64,000 bases of DNA from JAVKSL01 sp050744085 (GTDB lineage Bacteria; Actinomycetota; Acidimicrobiia; Acidimicrobiales; JAJPHD01). This document shows, in pieces, positions 1 through 9,120 of this stretch. Location: NCBI GenBank assembly GCA_050744085.1, contig JBOGGU010000139.1, positions 54,555 to 118,554 on the forward strand, in the 5' to 3' direction. The position numbers and the translations under genes were made by a program. The notes beneath the pieces are model-generated. The model had not been told where the DNA came from and made no database searches. It was given only the letters and a program-made list of their open reading frames with translations. Position 1 is the first letter of the stretch, and each line of letters starts with the position of its first letter.

Positions 1-2708
1 TGGGTGGAGGTTGCCAGGGCCTCGGCAAGCTGTGTGGCTGCCGCGGCCGCCATTGCCTCGGCGTCTCGCGCCCGGGCATTGGCCCCAACCGCTGCGCTTC
101 TGGTTGCCAGGGCGTGGCGGGCGTCTCCCGCCAGTGTCGCCAGGGCGCTGCCATAGCGAGACAATGCATCGAAAGCCTCATCGAGGCCCGCTGCCGCCCA
201 CCCGGCTGCCGCCTCCGCCCGGGCGAGGGCGTCGATTGCCCCTCGACCCTCGGATCGAGCTTGGTGCAAGCGCTCGGCGGCTTCGGCGAGCGCCGCCCGA
301 GCCACACCCGCCCCCTCCGTCGTCCGTCGCAAGTCCCCCACGGCGTCTCGCAGCCCGTCCGCGGAGGGCCAGGCAGACTCGGCGCGGTCCAGGCGGCCCA
401 GCTCCGCAGCCAAGGACTGGTCCCGGGCACCGAGGTTTGCCAGGTCCGAGTCAAGCACTGCTATCTCGGCTAAAAGGGCTGCGACCCGACGTGCCCGGGC
501 CTGAGCGCGAGCCGATGCCCCCACGTATTCTGCCGACGGCTTGGACCAAGCCCCGTGCAGGGGGCCAACAGACCACTTCCCGCCGCTCGTGCAGTTCGCA
601 CCGGCTCCGGCCACGGCGGCCAGGGCTGCGAGGACAGTCGCCTCATCGAGCGGTCCTGCCGTCACTGGGACAAGCCCTGCCAGCCCGCCCGCCACAGAGC
701 CGTCCCCCGCCGAGCCGGCCCCTGCCGAGCCGGCCCCTGCCGAGCCGGTCCCCGCCGAGCCCGTCCTACCCGCCGCGACCCAGGTGTCGAGGGTGTCGGG
801 GTCGAGCACGGCCCCGCTGGGGCTAACCAGGGCGTCCAGCAGCCCGGCAGCCTCCAAAGCGGCCTCCAGGCCAGCCCGCTCGACGGCATCCAGCTCCGGG
901 GCAAAGTCCACACAAGCCCAAAGGGGAGCACATCCGGCCGCTCGTGCTGCCGGGCGCCCCGGGCGAGCGGGTGGGGCATCGTCGGCCTCGGCGTCCACCC
1001 GGCGCCGTTCGTCCGCTGCCTCAGCTCGCCGTCCTTCCAAACGCCGCCGCTCGGCTCCCGCGGCCACCTGCTCTTCCCTCAGCGACCCGCGAGCGGGGGC
1101 AAGCAACCTAGCCGCCCGCGGCTGTCCACCGGCCATGACCTCGTCCACCACCTGCTCGGCGTGACCCCCCGCCAAGGACACTTGCCACTCAGCGGCCCAG
1201 AACTCCACCGCCTCGGCCAGGGAGCTCCCCGCGGCCTCCAGCCGGGACCGTGCCTGGGACTCGGCGTCCTCCGCGTCGCCGAGGGCGCTCTCTGCCCGTC
1301 GGTGGGAGGCCTCCTCAGAACGGATCCGCTCCAGCGCTGAGCCAGCGGCTGCGGCGGCAGTCCGCACCGCCAGCAGCGCTTGGTGCCGCCGCTCGACACT
1401 TCCCTCCATGGCGAGGACCGAGCGATCCGGCTCGGCCAGCAACCGCCCCTTGTGCATGTCGTGCTCCGCCCCCAGCCCAGCCGCCTCCGCCAGCGCCACG
1501 ATGGCCGTCGCGACCTTGTCCCGGCGCTCCTCCGCCGAGGCAGCGTCCGACTCGGCCACCTCGCTCTCGGCTAAGGCCGCAACAGAGCGTTCCAGGTCCA
1601 TTTCGGCGCGTTCCGACCGCGCTGCAGTGTGCCGCTCGGCGTCGGTGGCCCTGCGCTCCACCTCGTGAAGCGCATGGACCTTGGACATGTCCAACCCGCT
1701 CAGCTGCCCGGTCATGGCATCGATCCCGACACTCAGCTCCACCCGGCGGGCTTCGATCGCCTCCAGCGCGGCCCCAGCTGAGTCCCGCTCGGCTCCCTGG
1801 AGCCGCTCGGTCTCGGTCACCTTGTCGAGGCGTGTGTTCGCCGACCGCACCGCGTCGGCCCGCAACCGGGTCTGCAAGCGGGCGTGGTCGCGGTAATGGC
1901 TAAGGAACGCACCGAGTGCCGCAGCGCTCGCCTCTAGGCGCTCGATCTCGGCGGTGTCTTCGTCCAGGCGGGCAAAGGCCGAGGCAAGGGAATCCATCCT
2001 GTGGCGCTCCAGCGGGGGCAGGGCGTCGCTCAGGTACTCACCAAGGCGGCCCATGTCCAGCTTCTCGGACAGCTTTGGCCGCCGGAGCCGCAGCAGCAGG
2101 TGGAGGAGAGCCTCGTAGCGGTCGGGACCGAGCCCGAACAGGGCCCGGTCCACGGCAGCCCGGTGCTCGCGCGCCGACGGCGACACCACGCTGCCCTCGG
2201 GGAGGGCTGCCTTGAAGCGCTCCGCGGTGAGGGGGATCCCCCGCGGCGCCAGGTCCAGGTCCACCCCCACGCGAGCTTGGGTGACCGCCCACCAGGGGTC
2301 CACCCTCTTGCCTGCGGAGCGAACGGCTCGCATGCCCACGATGCAGGTGACGTAGTGCTCGTCCCCCTCGGAGTCGAGTTGGCCGAACTCCACCCAACTG
2401 TAGCCGATGGCGGAGGAGCGCTCCTCGGAGAACTCGACGAGGTTCCAGTACATGGTCTTGGAGCGCGAGCCGAACGGGTCCAGCCGCTCCGAGCGGATGT
2501 CGCCGTCCAGCACAAAGGGCAACAGCAGCTCCAACGCCTTCGACTTGCCAGCTGTGTTCTGTCCCCGCAGGATGAGCCGGCCGTCGGCGAACCACAGCTC
2601 CTGGTCGTCGTACTCCCAGATGTTGAGGATCCCGGCGCGCAGCGGTCGCAGGCGCCCCGGCGAGGGGCTGGGAGCCCGGCGCGCAGCTCCGAGGTGGGCG
2701 ATGCTCAC
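1..2708 (-). CDS. jetC: Wadjet SMC-like ATPase JetC (TIGR02680-like), partial
   Basis: The reading frame is open from a GTG at 2708 to the left window edge, giving about 902 residues without a stop, so the C-terminus is missing. Residues 49-56 (GQNTAGKS) form a Walker A motif followed by ALELLLPF, as in the TIGR02680 SMC-like proteins of Wadjet systems. The rest is mostly Ala/Glu/Arg-rich sequence typical of long coiled-coil arms, with a Gly-Ser-Ala repeat near residues 650-670. The GTG overlaps the jetB stop (GTGA), which implies translational coupling. In the family, JetC is the motor that extrudes DNA loops so that small circular plasmids are cut by JetD. JetD should lie just beyond the left edge. 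Walker B and signature motifs are out of view. Confidence 0.88.
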   Translation of the reverse strand, partial: MSIAHLGAARRAPSPSPGRLRPLRAGILNIWEYDDQELWFADGRLILRGQNTAGKSKALELLLPFVLDGDIRSERLDPFGSRSKTMYWNLVEFSEERSSAIGYSWVEFGQLDSEGDEHYVTCIVGMRAVRSAGKRVDPWWAVTQARVGVDLDLAPRGIPLTAERFKAALPEGSVVSPSAREHRAAVDRALFGLGPDRYEALLHLLLRLRRPKLSEKLDMGRLGEYLSDALPPLERHRMDSLASAFARLDEDTAEIERLEASAAALGAFLSHYRDHARLQTRLRADAVRSANTRLDKVTETERLQGAERDSAGAALEAIEARRVELSVGIDAMTGQLSGLDMSKVHALHEVERRATDAERHTAARSERAEMDLERSVAALAESEVAESDAASAEERRDKVATAIVALAEAAGLGAEHDMHKGRLLAEPDRSVLAMEGSVERRHQALLAVRTAAAAAGSALERIRSEEASHRRAESALGDAEDAESQARSRLEAAGSSLAEAVEFWAAEWQVSLAGGHAEQVVDEVMAGGQPRAARLLAPARGSLREEQVAAGAERRRLEGRRAEAADERRRVDAEADDAPPARPGRPAARAAGCAPLWACVDFAPELDAVERAGLEAALEAAGLLDALVSPSGAVLDPDTLDTWVAAGRTGSAGTGSAGAGSAGAGSAGDGSVAGGLAGLVPVTAGPLDEATVLAALAAVAGAGANCTSGGKWSVGPLHGAWSKPSAEYVGASARAQARARRVAALLAEIAVLDSDLANLGARDQSLAAELGRLDRAESAWPSADGLRDAVGDLRRTTEGAGVARAALAEAAERLHQARSEGRGAIDALARAEAAAGWAAAGLDEAFDALSRYGSALATLAGDARHALATRSAAVGANARARDAEAMAAAAATQLAEALATST

Positions 2709-3907
2709 CGTTGCTCCGCCTCCGGGGCCCCCGAGGGATCCGAGGGATCCGAGGCCCACAGCTGAGTGGGCGGCGACGGTCGCACCGCCTCGACGGCTGC
2801 GAAACGGGCCGCCCCAGGAAGGGCCTCGATCCCTTCGGCGTGGCGCAGGCAGAGCCGCGCCGCCACCAGGATGGCTACCGCCTGGCCGGCCAGGACCTCC
2901 GCCCCGGCCACGGTGTCAGTGCCCTGCCTCCAGTAGCCGGCGTACTCGACAGCGAGGCCCTTCACGAACCGGGTCACCTCGTCGGCGGGCCAGCGGGCTG
3001 GTTCCCCGCGGCCCTTGCGGGCACGCAGCTCGTCGCAGAGGCGCAGGGCCGTGGTCTCCGCGGCGCCGTAGTCCGGCCAGCGCAGGTCGGAGAGCTCGCC
3101 TGCGGTGTCGACGGCCACCCAACCCTCGGCGCGCACCTCCAGGCTCAGCCCCACCTTGTCGGCCAGGACCCGCTCCAGGCGTCCCCGCTGCAAGCGTAGG
3201 TACTCGACCTCCTCACGTGACAGGTCCTCGCGGTAGACGACCGGCTCCTCGACCATGGCCCTGGTCACGCGGTGGCGCCGGCGCCTGGCCCGGCCGTCCT
3301 CGGTGTCTGGGTAGGACTCGGTGGCGACCTCAGCCGGCGAGGCAGCCAGCGACGGGGGCTGGGGGGCGGTCGGCAGGAGCGAGAGGCGCTCCCTGTCGAC
3401 CCGGTAGAGGGCGTCCCCGCCGGCCTCACCTCTGACGAAGCGCTCCTCGTCCCCGTCGGCTCGCTCCAACACCCCGAGATCGGCCGCCGCCTGGACCGCT
3501 TGGATGAATATGCGCCTGCTCGCCCCAACCGTCGGCTCCCACTCCAACCCCTCGATGACGGCTGCTCGGACCTTGACATCCTCGAACAACGCGGCCAGCG
3601 TGGTCCTCTCACCGGCCGCCTCTGCGGCCGCCAGGACCAGGCAGGTGAGGGCGTACCGGCGTCCGTCGAACGTCCTGCCGCTCCTGGTAGCAAAGCCCCT
3701 CGGGGCGTGGCCGGGACCGGGCAGCTTGGCCAGGCGAACCACCCCAGGCCGGCTGGCATCGAGGCGGTAGCCGAGCTCGTCGGCGAACCAGCGGGTCAGC
3801 TCGGCCCGGTGGCGCCTGGCGAGCGCCAGGGTGGGGCTCCTCCGCTCGACCAGTGGCTCGGCCAATAGGCCCCTCACTGCGCTGCGTAGCTCGTCCTCCC
3901 GCAGCAT
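2705..3907 (-). CDS. jetB: Wadjet subunit JetB (DUF2398 / TIGR02678)
   Basis: A 400-residue protein starting at ATG 3907, which shares its A with the jetA stop (TGATG). The N-terminal stretch with PLVERRSPTLALARRH and RWFADELGYRLD is characteristic of the TIGR02678/DUF2398 family. These are winged-helix proteins, related in role to the MukE/kite subunits of condensins, that bind the SMC-like partner. The C-terminus ends in Pro/Ser-rich repeats and overlaps the jetC start by four bases. Gene order jetA-jetB-jetC matches DUF2397/DUF2398-type Wadjet loci, often called type II; the type is inferred because jetD is not visible. No internal disruption is seen. Confidence 0.88.
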   Translation of the reverse strand: MLREDELRSAVRGLLAEPLVERRSPTLALARRHRAELTRWFADELGYRLDASRPGVVRLAKLPGPGHAPRGFATRSGRTFDGRRYALTCLVLAAAEAAGERTTLAALFEDVKVRAAVIEGLEWEPTVGASRRIFIQAVQAAADLGVLERADGDEERFVRGEAGGDALYRVDRERLSLLPTAPQPPSLAASPAEVATESYPDTEDGRARRRRHRVTRAMVEEPVVYREDLSREEVEYLRLQRGRLERVLADKVGLSLEVRAEGWVAVDTAGELSDLRWPDYGAAETTALRLCDELRARKGRGEPARWPADEVTRFVKGLAVEYAGYWRQGTDTVAGAEVLAGQAVAILVAARLCLRHAEGIEALPGAARFAAVEAVRPSPPTQLWASDPSDPSGAPEAEQR

Positions 3908-5410
3908 CACCCTACCGCCTCTGCTCGGGCGTCGCCGACCACGTCCAGGTGGATCGCCATGTCGGGGCAACGCAGCTTGCCCGAGGGCATGGCGATCACC
4001 GCCTGGGGGGCGTCGGGGATGGGGCGAAGGGTGACACTGACCAACGGGGTCGACGCGCGCCGGGCCCCGTCGCGGCCCGGATGGGCCGACAGGGCCGCGT
4101 CGACGACAGCCAGCAGCTGGGAAAACTCCTCGGCGTCCAGCATCCCCAGCTGGGAGAGCCGGCTGGGTGTGCGTCCAGCAAGACGCGCGGTGGCGCCGGC
4201 TGCCTGGCGATGAGCCAACCTTATCCTCGCCAGCCCGGCAGCCTTGGCCACGGCGTAGTCAGCGGCGCGCCCGGGGCGCCCCGGGCTGGCCCGTTTACCG
4301 GTGGCCCTCAGCCGAGGAGCCACCTCGACCGCGGCGGCGTCCCAGAAGCTGGCCCCACGCTCGGACTCCTCGTCCTCGCAGGCCTCGGCAAAGTGGCGGG
4401 CGGGGTAGAGCCCAAACGCACGGTCCCACAATGTGCAGGCCTGCGCGGGTGTCGAGGTGGCGAACCAGCGTGCAAGTTGGGTGAAGTCGGCCTCCCTGGT
4501 CACCCGGCGCAGGTGGCGCCTCGTGAAGCCGGCCGACTGCGGCGAGTATCCGGTTTAGGGCGTCGAGCATCGCCGTGCGTAGCGACTCAGCAACGGCGGG
4601 CTCGGCGCCCTGGGCGACGAACCAGGCGCTCACCCCGGCCCACCGAGTTGCGAACGAGCGCCGGACCCCGTCGTCGTCACCGCTGAGCACCGGTGCGGCG
4701 TCGGTCTGCGCCGCGAGTTCGATGAGGCCTTCCATCTCCGGATCCAGCTCCGTGATCGCAGCGGCGATGAGGGGGACCGTGTCGGCCAGACGGCTCACGA
4801 ACTCGTCCAAGTAGGTGAACACGGCGCGCTTGTAGGAGGTAAAGGCCTCGTCGTCGCTGGCAATCTCGGTGGTCTCGACTGCCAGGTCGTTCATGTAACG
4901 TGCAGCGTTCTCGGCCAGCTCGGCGAAGCTGGCGAAAAGGTCGATGAGCAGGTGGTACACCCGAGGGCCGTCCGGGTGCCCGGTGCTCAGCTCTGCGCCG
5001 AGGGCCCCGAGCCGCTCCATGATGCCCGGCAGGAGCACGCCCGAGAGCCGGCCGCTGTCCAGCCCGGCCCTGCGCACCGCACGAATGCCCTCGTGAGCGG
5101 CCGCCCCGGCTTCGGTGAGCTGGTACAAGAAGCGCCTTGAGTAGAACGCCTCAAGCGTCTCGGGAGCCGAGGTGTCGTAGAACCTGGTGACGTTCCCCCA
5201 GGCCGCCAGCGCCTCCAGTGCCTCTGCCACCTCCTCGACACCGGCACCTGCCAGCTCCCGGGCAACCTCTGCCGGGCGAAGCTGCAACCGGTAGCGCTCC
5301 CTGGCTCCGACCAGGGCCTCCACCAGCGGTACGTACAGCCAGGCCTTCTCCGCCACGGCATACGCGAACACCCGCAAGCTGGGATCGTGAGGGAGCGGCG
5401 CATCGGGCAT
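3907..5410 (-). pseudogene. jetA: Wadjet subunit JetA (DUF2397 / TIGR02677), frameshifted
   Basis: The frame starts at ATG 5410 (MPDAPLPHDP) and runs as a DUF2397-like protein, with AEKAWLYVPLVEAL and an all-helical middle, to about 4515. Homology then continues in another frame (RRVTREADFTQLARWFA) to a stop at 3907. One surplus base in the stretch around 4512-4525 explains the switch: removing it restores an uninterrupted protein of about 500 residues. JetA is the kleisin-like subunit linking JetB and JetC. I saw no slippery heptamer that would suggest programmed frameshifting. This is either a real inactivating indel or a sequence error. A TATAAA box six bases before the ATG could be the operon promoter. 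Confidence 0.82.
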
Positions 5411-5484
5411 CCCCCCTTTATAGCCAACGGGTGTGACATGGTGGTGGACCTGTGCGTAACCTGAACGAGATGGTCGACCCCCAT

Positions 5485-5490
5485 TAGGCT
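5485..5490 (+). promoter_or_regulatory. -10 box (TAGGCT) of a leaderless udg-tsaE-tsaB-rimI-tsaD mRNA
   Basis: TAGGCT ends seven bases before the GTG start of udg at 5498, and no Shine-Dalgarno sequence lies between. This fits the actinobacterial TAnnnT -10 motif with transcription starting at or next to the start codon. Confidence 0.5.
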
Positions 5491-5497
5491 GGCGCGT

Positions 5498-6052
5498 GTG
5501 GCCACGCTGGCCGATCTCGGGGTGGAGGCCAGGTGCTGCGTGCGCTGTGCGCTGGCCAAGGGCAGGACCAACGTCGTGTTCGGCGCTGGGGACGCCTCGG
5601 CGGGGCTGATGTTCGTGGGAGAGGGCCCGGGCCACGACGAGGACATCGCCGGGCTTCCGTTCGTGGGGCGCTCCGGCAAGCTGCTGGACCGGCTGATGGC
5701 CGAGGAGCTGGGCATCGACCGTTCGGCGTGCTACATAGCAAACGTGGTCAAGTGCCGCCCACCCGGCAACCGCGACCCCCTGCCCGACGAGATCGCGAGC
5801 TGCCGGCCCTACCTGGACGCCCAGGTGGACCTGATCGACCCCCGGGTGGTCGTCACCCTGGGCAACTTCGCCACCCGGGCCCTCCTGGACACCACCGAGC
5901 GCATCAGCGACCTACGGGGCAGGGTGTACCCGTTCAGGGGGCGAGCCCTGGTCCCCACTTACCACCCTGCTGCGGCGCTCCGAGCCGGTGGTGCGATGCT
6001 GGCGGCGATGAGGGCCGACCTGATCCGGGCCAAGCGGGAGCTCGCCCGATGA
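5498..6052 (+). CDS. udg: Type 4 (4Fe-4S) uracil-DNA glycosylase
   Basis: A 184-residue family-4 uracil-DNA glycosylase that removes uracil from DNA as the first step of base excision repair. Motif 1 is GEGPGHDED (residues 41-49) and the second active-site motif is YHPAAA around H156. Cysteines 14, 17, 86 and 102 are placed as the usual 4Fe-4S ligands (CVRC, then CRPPGNR, then SCRP). The GTG start follows a TAGGCT box by seven bases. The stop overlaps the tsaE start (ATGA), so this gene opens an operon with the tRNA-modification genes. It is divergent from jetA. Length is normal for the family. Confidence 0.95.
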   Translation: MATLADLGVEARCCVRCALAKGRTNVVFGAGDASAGLMFVGEGPGHDEDIAGLPFVGRSGKLLDRLMAEELGIDRSACYIANVVKCRPPGNRDPLPDEIASCRPYLDAQVDLIDPRVVVTLGNFATRALLDTTERISDLRGRVYPFRGRALVPTYHPAAALRAGGAMLAAMRADLIRAKRELAR

Positions 6053-6528
6053 TCCACCTGGTCACCAAGTCGGCTGACGACACCAAGGAGCTGGCAGGCG
6101 CGGTCGCCGGGCAGGCTCAGGCAGGGGACGTGATCCTGCTGATCGGCGACCTCGGGGCGGGCAAGACCACATTTGCCCAGGGCTTCGGGCTGGGGCTCGG
6201 AGTAAGGGAGCCGATCACCAGCCCGACCTTTGTCCTCCTTCGGACCTACCGGGGCCGCCTCGAGCTGCTCCACGCCGACGTCTACCGCCTCGACCACACC
6301 CAAGAGGTCGTCGACCTGGGCTTGGCCGAGCTGCTGGACGAGGGCGGAGTGGCCCTGGTCGAGTGGGGCGACGCCGCTGCCGCGGCCTTTGCCCCCGACT
6401 ACTTGGAGGTGAGGCTGCGCCCGGTTGGCGCCGACGGGCGGCAGGTCGAGCTGCACCCGGTCGGCCGGGCCTGGGCGGAGCGCTGGGTGAGCCTAGAGCT
6501 GGCGCTGGATCGCTGGCGGGCGGGGTGA
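6049..6528 (+). CDS. tsaE: tRNA t6A biosynthesis ATPase TsaE
   Basis: A 159-residue P-loop ATPase. Walker A is GDLGAGKTT (33-41), followed by SPTFVLL and HADVYRLD, all typical of TsaE (YjeE). TsaE works with TsaB and TsaD to transfer the threonylcarbamoyl group to A37 of ANN-decoding tRNAs. The start overlaps the udg stop and the stop overlaps the tsaB GTG, so translation is probably coupled. The C-terminal 35 residues are less conserved. Nothing looks damaged. Confidence 0.95.
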   Translation: MIHLVTKSADDTKELAGAVAGQAQAGDVILLIGDLGAGKTTFAQGFGLGLGVREPITSPTFVLLRTYRGRLELLHADVYRLDHTQEVVDLGLAELLDEGGVALVEWGDAAAAAFAPDYLEVRLRPVGADGRQVELHPVGRAWAERWVSLELALDRWRAG

Positions 6529-7268
6529 GCGTGGCGGGCGAGGGTGCGGGGTTGCTGGTCCTGGGGATCGAGACCGCCACCTCGCAAGTGGGCGTGGCGC
6601 TCGGGAACCACGAAGGCATCATCTCTGCCACCCAGGTCGTGGCCCGCCGACGCCATGCGGAGATCCTGACCCCGGCGACCGAGTGGGTGTGCCGCCAGGC
6701 GGGAGTGTCGCTGGCCGAGGTTCGGGTGGTTGCCGTCGACGTCGGGCCGGGGCTTTTCACCGGGCTGCGGGTCGGGGTGTCGGCGGCCAAGGCCACGGCA
6801 GCCGCCCTGCGGGTCCCCATGATCGGGCTGTCCAGCCTGGACCTGCTCGCATACCAGGTGCGCCACACCGAGCGGCTCGTCGCCTCGGTCGTCGACGCCC
6901 GCAAGGGAGAGGTCTACTGGGCGCTCTACCGCCAGGCGCCGGGCGGCATCCAGCGCGTCGGCGAGCCCGATGTCTCGGCGCCCGCCGAGCTTGCCGCCGA
7001 GCTCCAGGCACGCGCCGAGCCAAGCCTGGTGGTCGGGGACGGGGCGCTCCGATATGCCGCCATGCTGGGCGCCGACAGGGGAGCGGAGCTCGGGACCATC
7101 GGCACGGCCTATCCTCGCGCCAGCGACCTCGTGGAGCTGGCTCGGCCCAAGGTGTTGCGGGAGGAGTTCGTGCAAGTGTCGGAGATCGAGGTGGCCTACC
7201 TGCGCAAGGCGGACGCGGAGATCAACTGGGAGCGCCGCGCTGGGGCGAGCGCTGCGGGTGGCGACTGA
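6525..7268 (+). CDS. tsaB: tRNA t6A complex scaffold protein TsaB
   Basis: A 247-residue TsaB (YeaZ) protein of the ASKHA fold. The N-terminus has LGIETATSQVGVALG, and the central VGPGLFTGLRVGVSAAKA motif is diagnostic. TsaB lacks catalysis and supports TsaD in forming N6-threonylcarbamoyladenosine. I chose the GTG at 6525, which overlaps the tsaE stop; a second in-frame GTG at 6531 is possible. The order tsaE-tsaB-rimI-tsaD is the standard actinobacterial cluster. Confidence 0.93.
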   Translation: MSVAGEGAGLLVLGIETATSQVGVALGNHEGIISATQVVARRRHAEILTPATEWVCRQAGVSLAEVRVVAVDVGPGLFTGLRVGVSAAKATAAALRVPMIGLSSLDLLAYQVRHTERLVASVVDARKGEVYWALYRQAPGGIQRVGEPDVSAPAELAAELQARAEPSLVVGDGALRYAAMLGADRGAELGTIGTAYPRASDLVELARPKVLREEFVQVSEIEVAYLRKADAEINWERRAGASAAGGD

Positions 7269-7270
7269 GC

Positions 7271-7879
7271 GTGGCGGCTCGCGAGCTGAGAGCAGGGGGC
7301 CCGTCCCTGAGCGGTCGTCCCGTTTCGCCGGAGGGGCTGGCGGTCCACCTGGTTCCGATGCGCCGCCGCCACCTGAGGGCGGTCATGAGGATCGAGGCGA
7401 CCGTGTACCCGCGCCCGTGGTCGTTCTCGCTGTTCGTGAGCGAGCTCGCCCTCCGCAGCGTGAGGGCTTACTACGTCGCCAAGGTCGAGGGCGTGGTGGT
7501 CGGCTACGCGGGCCTGATGCTGACCGGCGACGAGGCTCACGTGACCAACATCGCGGTGGCCCCCGAGTGGCAGCGCCACAAGGTAGCGACCCGGCTGCTC
7601 CTCACCCTGGCCCGCACGGCGGTGGAGCGCGACGCCACGGGCTTGACGCTCGAGGTGAGGGTGGGCAACCTGGGGGCCCAGGCCATGTACCGCCGCTTCG
7701 GGATGGCGCCGGTGGGGATCAGGCGTAACTACTACGCCGAGACCAACGAGGATGCCCTCTTGATGACTGCCTCCCCGATCGACACCCCCGCTTACGCCAT
7801 CCGCCTGGCCAGCATCGAAGCGGCGGTACCCGGCTCGACCATCGTGGAGACCTGGCCAGCGAGGACATCCCCGCGGTGA
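7271..7879 (+). CDS. rimI: Ribosomal-protein-alanine N-acetyltransferase RimI
   Basis: A 202-residue GNAT-fold acetyltransferase. The acetyl-CoA loop region reads APEWQRHKVATRLL (consensus Q/R-x-x-G-x-G/A, with the first Gly replaced by His-Lys here), and LEVRVGNLGAQAMYRRFGM followed by YYAETNEDALLM is the RimI C-terminal signature. The family acetylates the N-terminal alanine of ribosomal protein S18. The GTG at 7271 lies two bases after the tsaB stop. The N-terminal 30 residues are poorly conserved and the start could be internal. The C-terminal 30 residues form a tail not seen in short RimI proteins. The stop overlaps the tsaD start. Confidence 0.88.
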   Translation: MAARELRAGGPSLSGRPVSPEGLAVHLVPMRRRHLRAVMRIEATVYPRPWSFSLFVSELALRSVRAYYVAKVEGVVVGYAGLMLTGDEAHVTNIAVAPEWQRHKVATRLLLTLARTAVERDATGLTLEVRVGNLGAQAMYRRFGMAPVGIRRNYYAETNEDALLMTASPIDTPAYAIRLASIEAAVPGSTIVETWPARTSPR

Positions 7880-9012
7880 GCCCAGCCAGACCGAGCACGG
7901 CCGGAGCGAGCCCCGCCAGACCGAGCCCCGCCGGAACGAGCAAAGCCGTCCTGGGCATCGAGACCTCCTGCGACGAGACCGCAGCCGCAGTGGTCCTGGC
8001 CGGGGTCGACGTGGCGTCGTCGGTGGTCTCCAGCCAGATAGACCTCCACGCCCGCTTCGGTGGGGTCGTGCCCGAGCTTGCCGGTCGCGCACACGTCGAG
8101 CTGCTCACCCCGGTCGTTGCCGAGGCGCTCGTCGAAGCAGGCCTCGACCCCCGCCCAGCCGGCGCCGTGTCGCCCGGTGCGCCGTCGGCCCCGGCCGCAC
8201 TGGCTGCGGTCGCCGCCACGGTCGGGCCGGGCCTCGTCGGCTCCCTCCTCGTGGGGGTCAGCGCGGCCAAGGCCATGGCCCTGGTGTGGGGGGTGCCCTT
8301 CGTGGGCGTAAACCACCTCGAAGCTCACCTGTACGCCGCCTCCCTGGAAGACCCCAGCATCGAGCTTCCGATGATCGTCCTGCTGGTCAGCGGCGGCCAC
8401 ACGATGCTCATCGAGATGGCCGACCGGGGCAGCTACCGCCTCCTCGGCCAGACCCTCGACGACGCCGCGGGCGAGGCGTTCGACAAGGTGGCCAGGTTCC
8501 TGGGCCTGGGCTACCCCGGTGGCCCCGAGATCGACCGGCTCGCAACGGTTGGCGACCCCGAGGCCATCCGCTTCCCGCGGGCGATGATGGACGGTGGGTG
8601 GGATTTCTCCTTCAGCGGCATCAAGACCTCGGTGACCCACTACGTGAGGGCTCATCCCGACGTGTCGTCCGCCGACGTGGCGGCCAGCTTCCAGCGGGCA
8701 GTCGTCGACGTGCTGGTCGCCAAGGCCCGCCGCGCTGCCAAGGAGCTGGGCGCCCGGGCCATCTGCCTGGCTGGGGGGGTGGCAGCCAACACTGAGCTGC
8801 GGGAAACCACAGTGGCGGCCTGCGAGGCCGACGGCATCCGTGCGTTCGTGCCGAGCCGGGCGATGTGCACGGACAACGCGGCGATGGTGGCCGCGGCGGG
8901 TTGGTGGCGGCTGCTCTCCGACGGGCCGAGCTCACTCGCCACGGGTGCCGACCCGGCGATGGGACTGGAGTGGGCAAGGGGGCTTGGCTCCACCGCGCCA
9001 AATTTTTCCTAA
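7876..9012 (+). CDS. tsaD: tRNA N6-adenosine threonylcarbamoyltransferase TsaD
   Basis: A 378-residue TsaD (Gcp/Kae1) ATPase that makes t6A37 in tRNA. The N-terminal GIETSCDET (27-35), the metal-binding NHLEAH with H147 and H151, LVSGGHTML, GGVAANTEL and CTDNAAM are all present. The first 22 residues are an imperfect Ala-Arg-Pro-Ser repeat not found in most TsaD proteins; they come from a tandem duplication in the DNA, and translation may start later. GTG overlaps the rimI stop. This is the last gene before the CIRCE element of groES. Confidence 0.95.
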   Translation: MSPARPSTAGASPARPSPAGTSKAVLGIETSCDETAAAVVLAGVDVASSVVSSQIDLHARFGGVVPELAGRAHVELLTPVVAEALVEAGLDPRPAGAVSPGAPSAPAALAAVAATVGPGLVGSLLVGVSAAKAMALVWGVPFVGVNHLEAHLYAASLEDPSIELPMIVLLVSGGHTMLIEMADRGSYRLLGQTLDDAAGEAFDKVARFLGLGYPGGPEIDRLATVGDPEAIRFPRAMMDGGWDFSFSGIKTSVTHYVRAHPDVSSADVAASFQRAVVDVLVAKARRAAKELGARAICLAGGVAANTELRETTVAACEADGIRAFVPSRAMCTDNAAMVAAAGWWRLLSDGPSSLATGADPAMGLEWARGLGSTAPNFS

Positions 9013-9055
9013 AGGAATTGGGCCCGGTGGCGCCGGGCCGCCGCGCCCGCTATCG

Positions 9056-9082
9056 TTAGCACTCGCAAGGTCCGAGTGCTAA
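9056..9082. promoter_or_regulatory. CIRCE operator (HrcA binding site)
   Basis: A perfect inverted repeat TTAGCACTC - 9 bases - GAGTGCTAA lies 38 bases upstream of the groES start. This matches the CIRCE consensus exactly. It implies repression of groESL by HrcA and release under heat stress. A TATCGT hexamer just upstream (9051-9056) may be the -10 box. No hrcA gene is in the window. Confidence 0.95.
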
Positions 9083-9120
9083 ATGACGCAGTGCTACTGA
9101 CACAGGAGGCGTTACCCCAG

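Noticed and set aside
4505..4530. Programmed frameshift in jetA
   Set aside because: No slippery heptamer or downstream pseudoknot-like pairing was apparent, and JetA is not known to use frameshifting.
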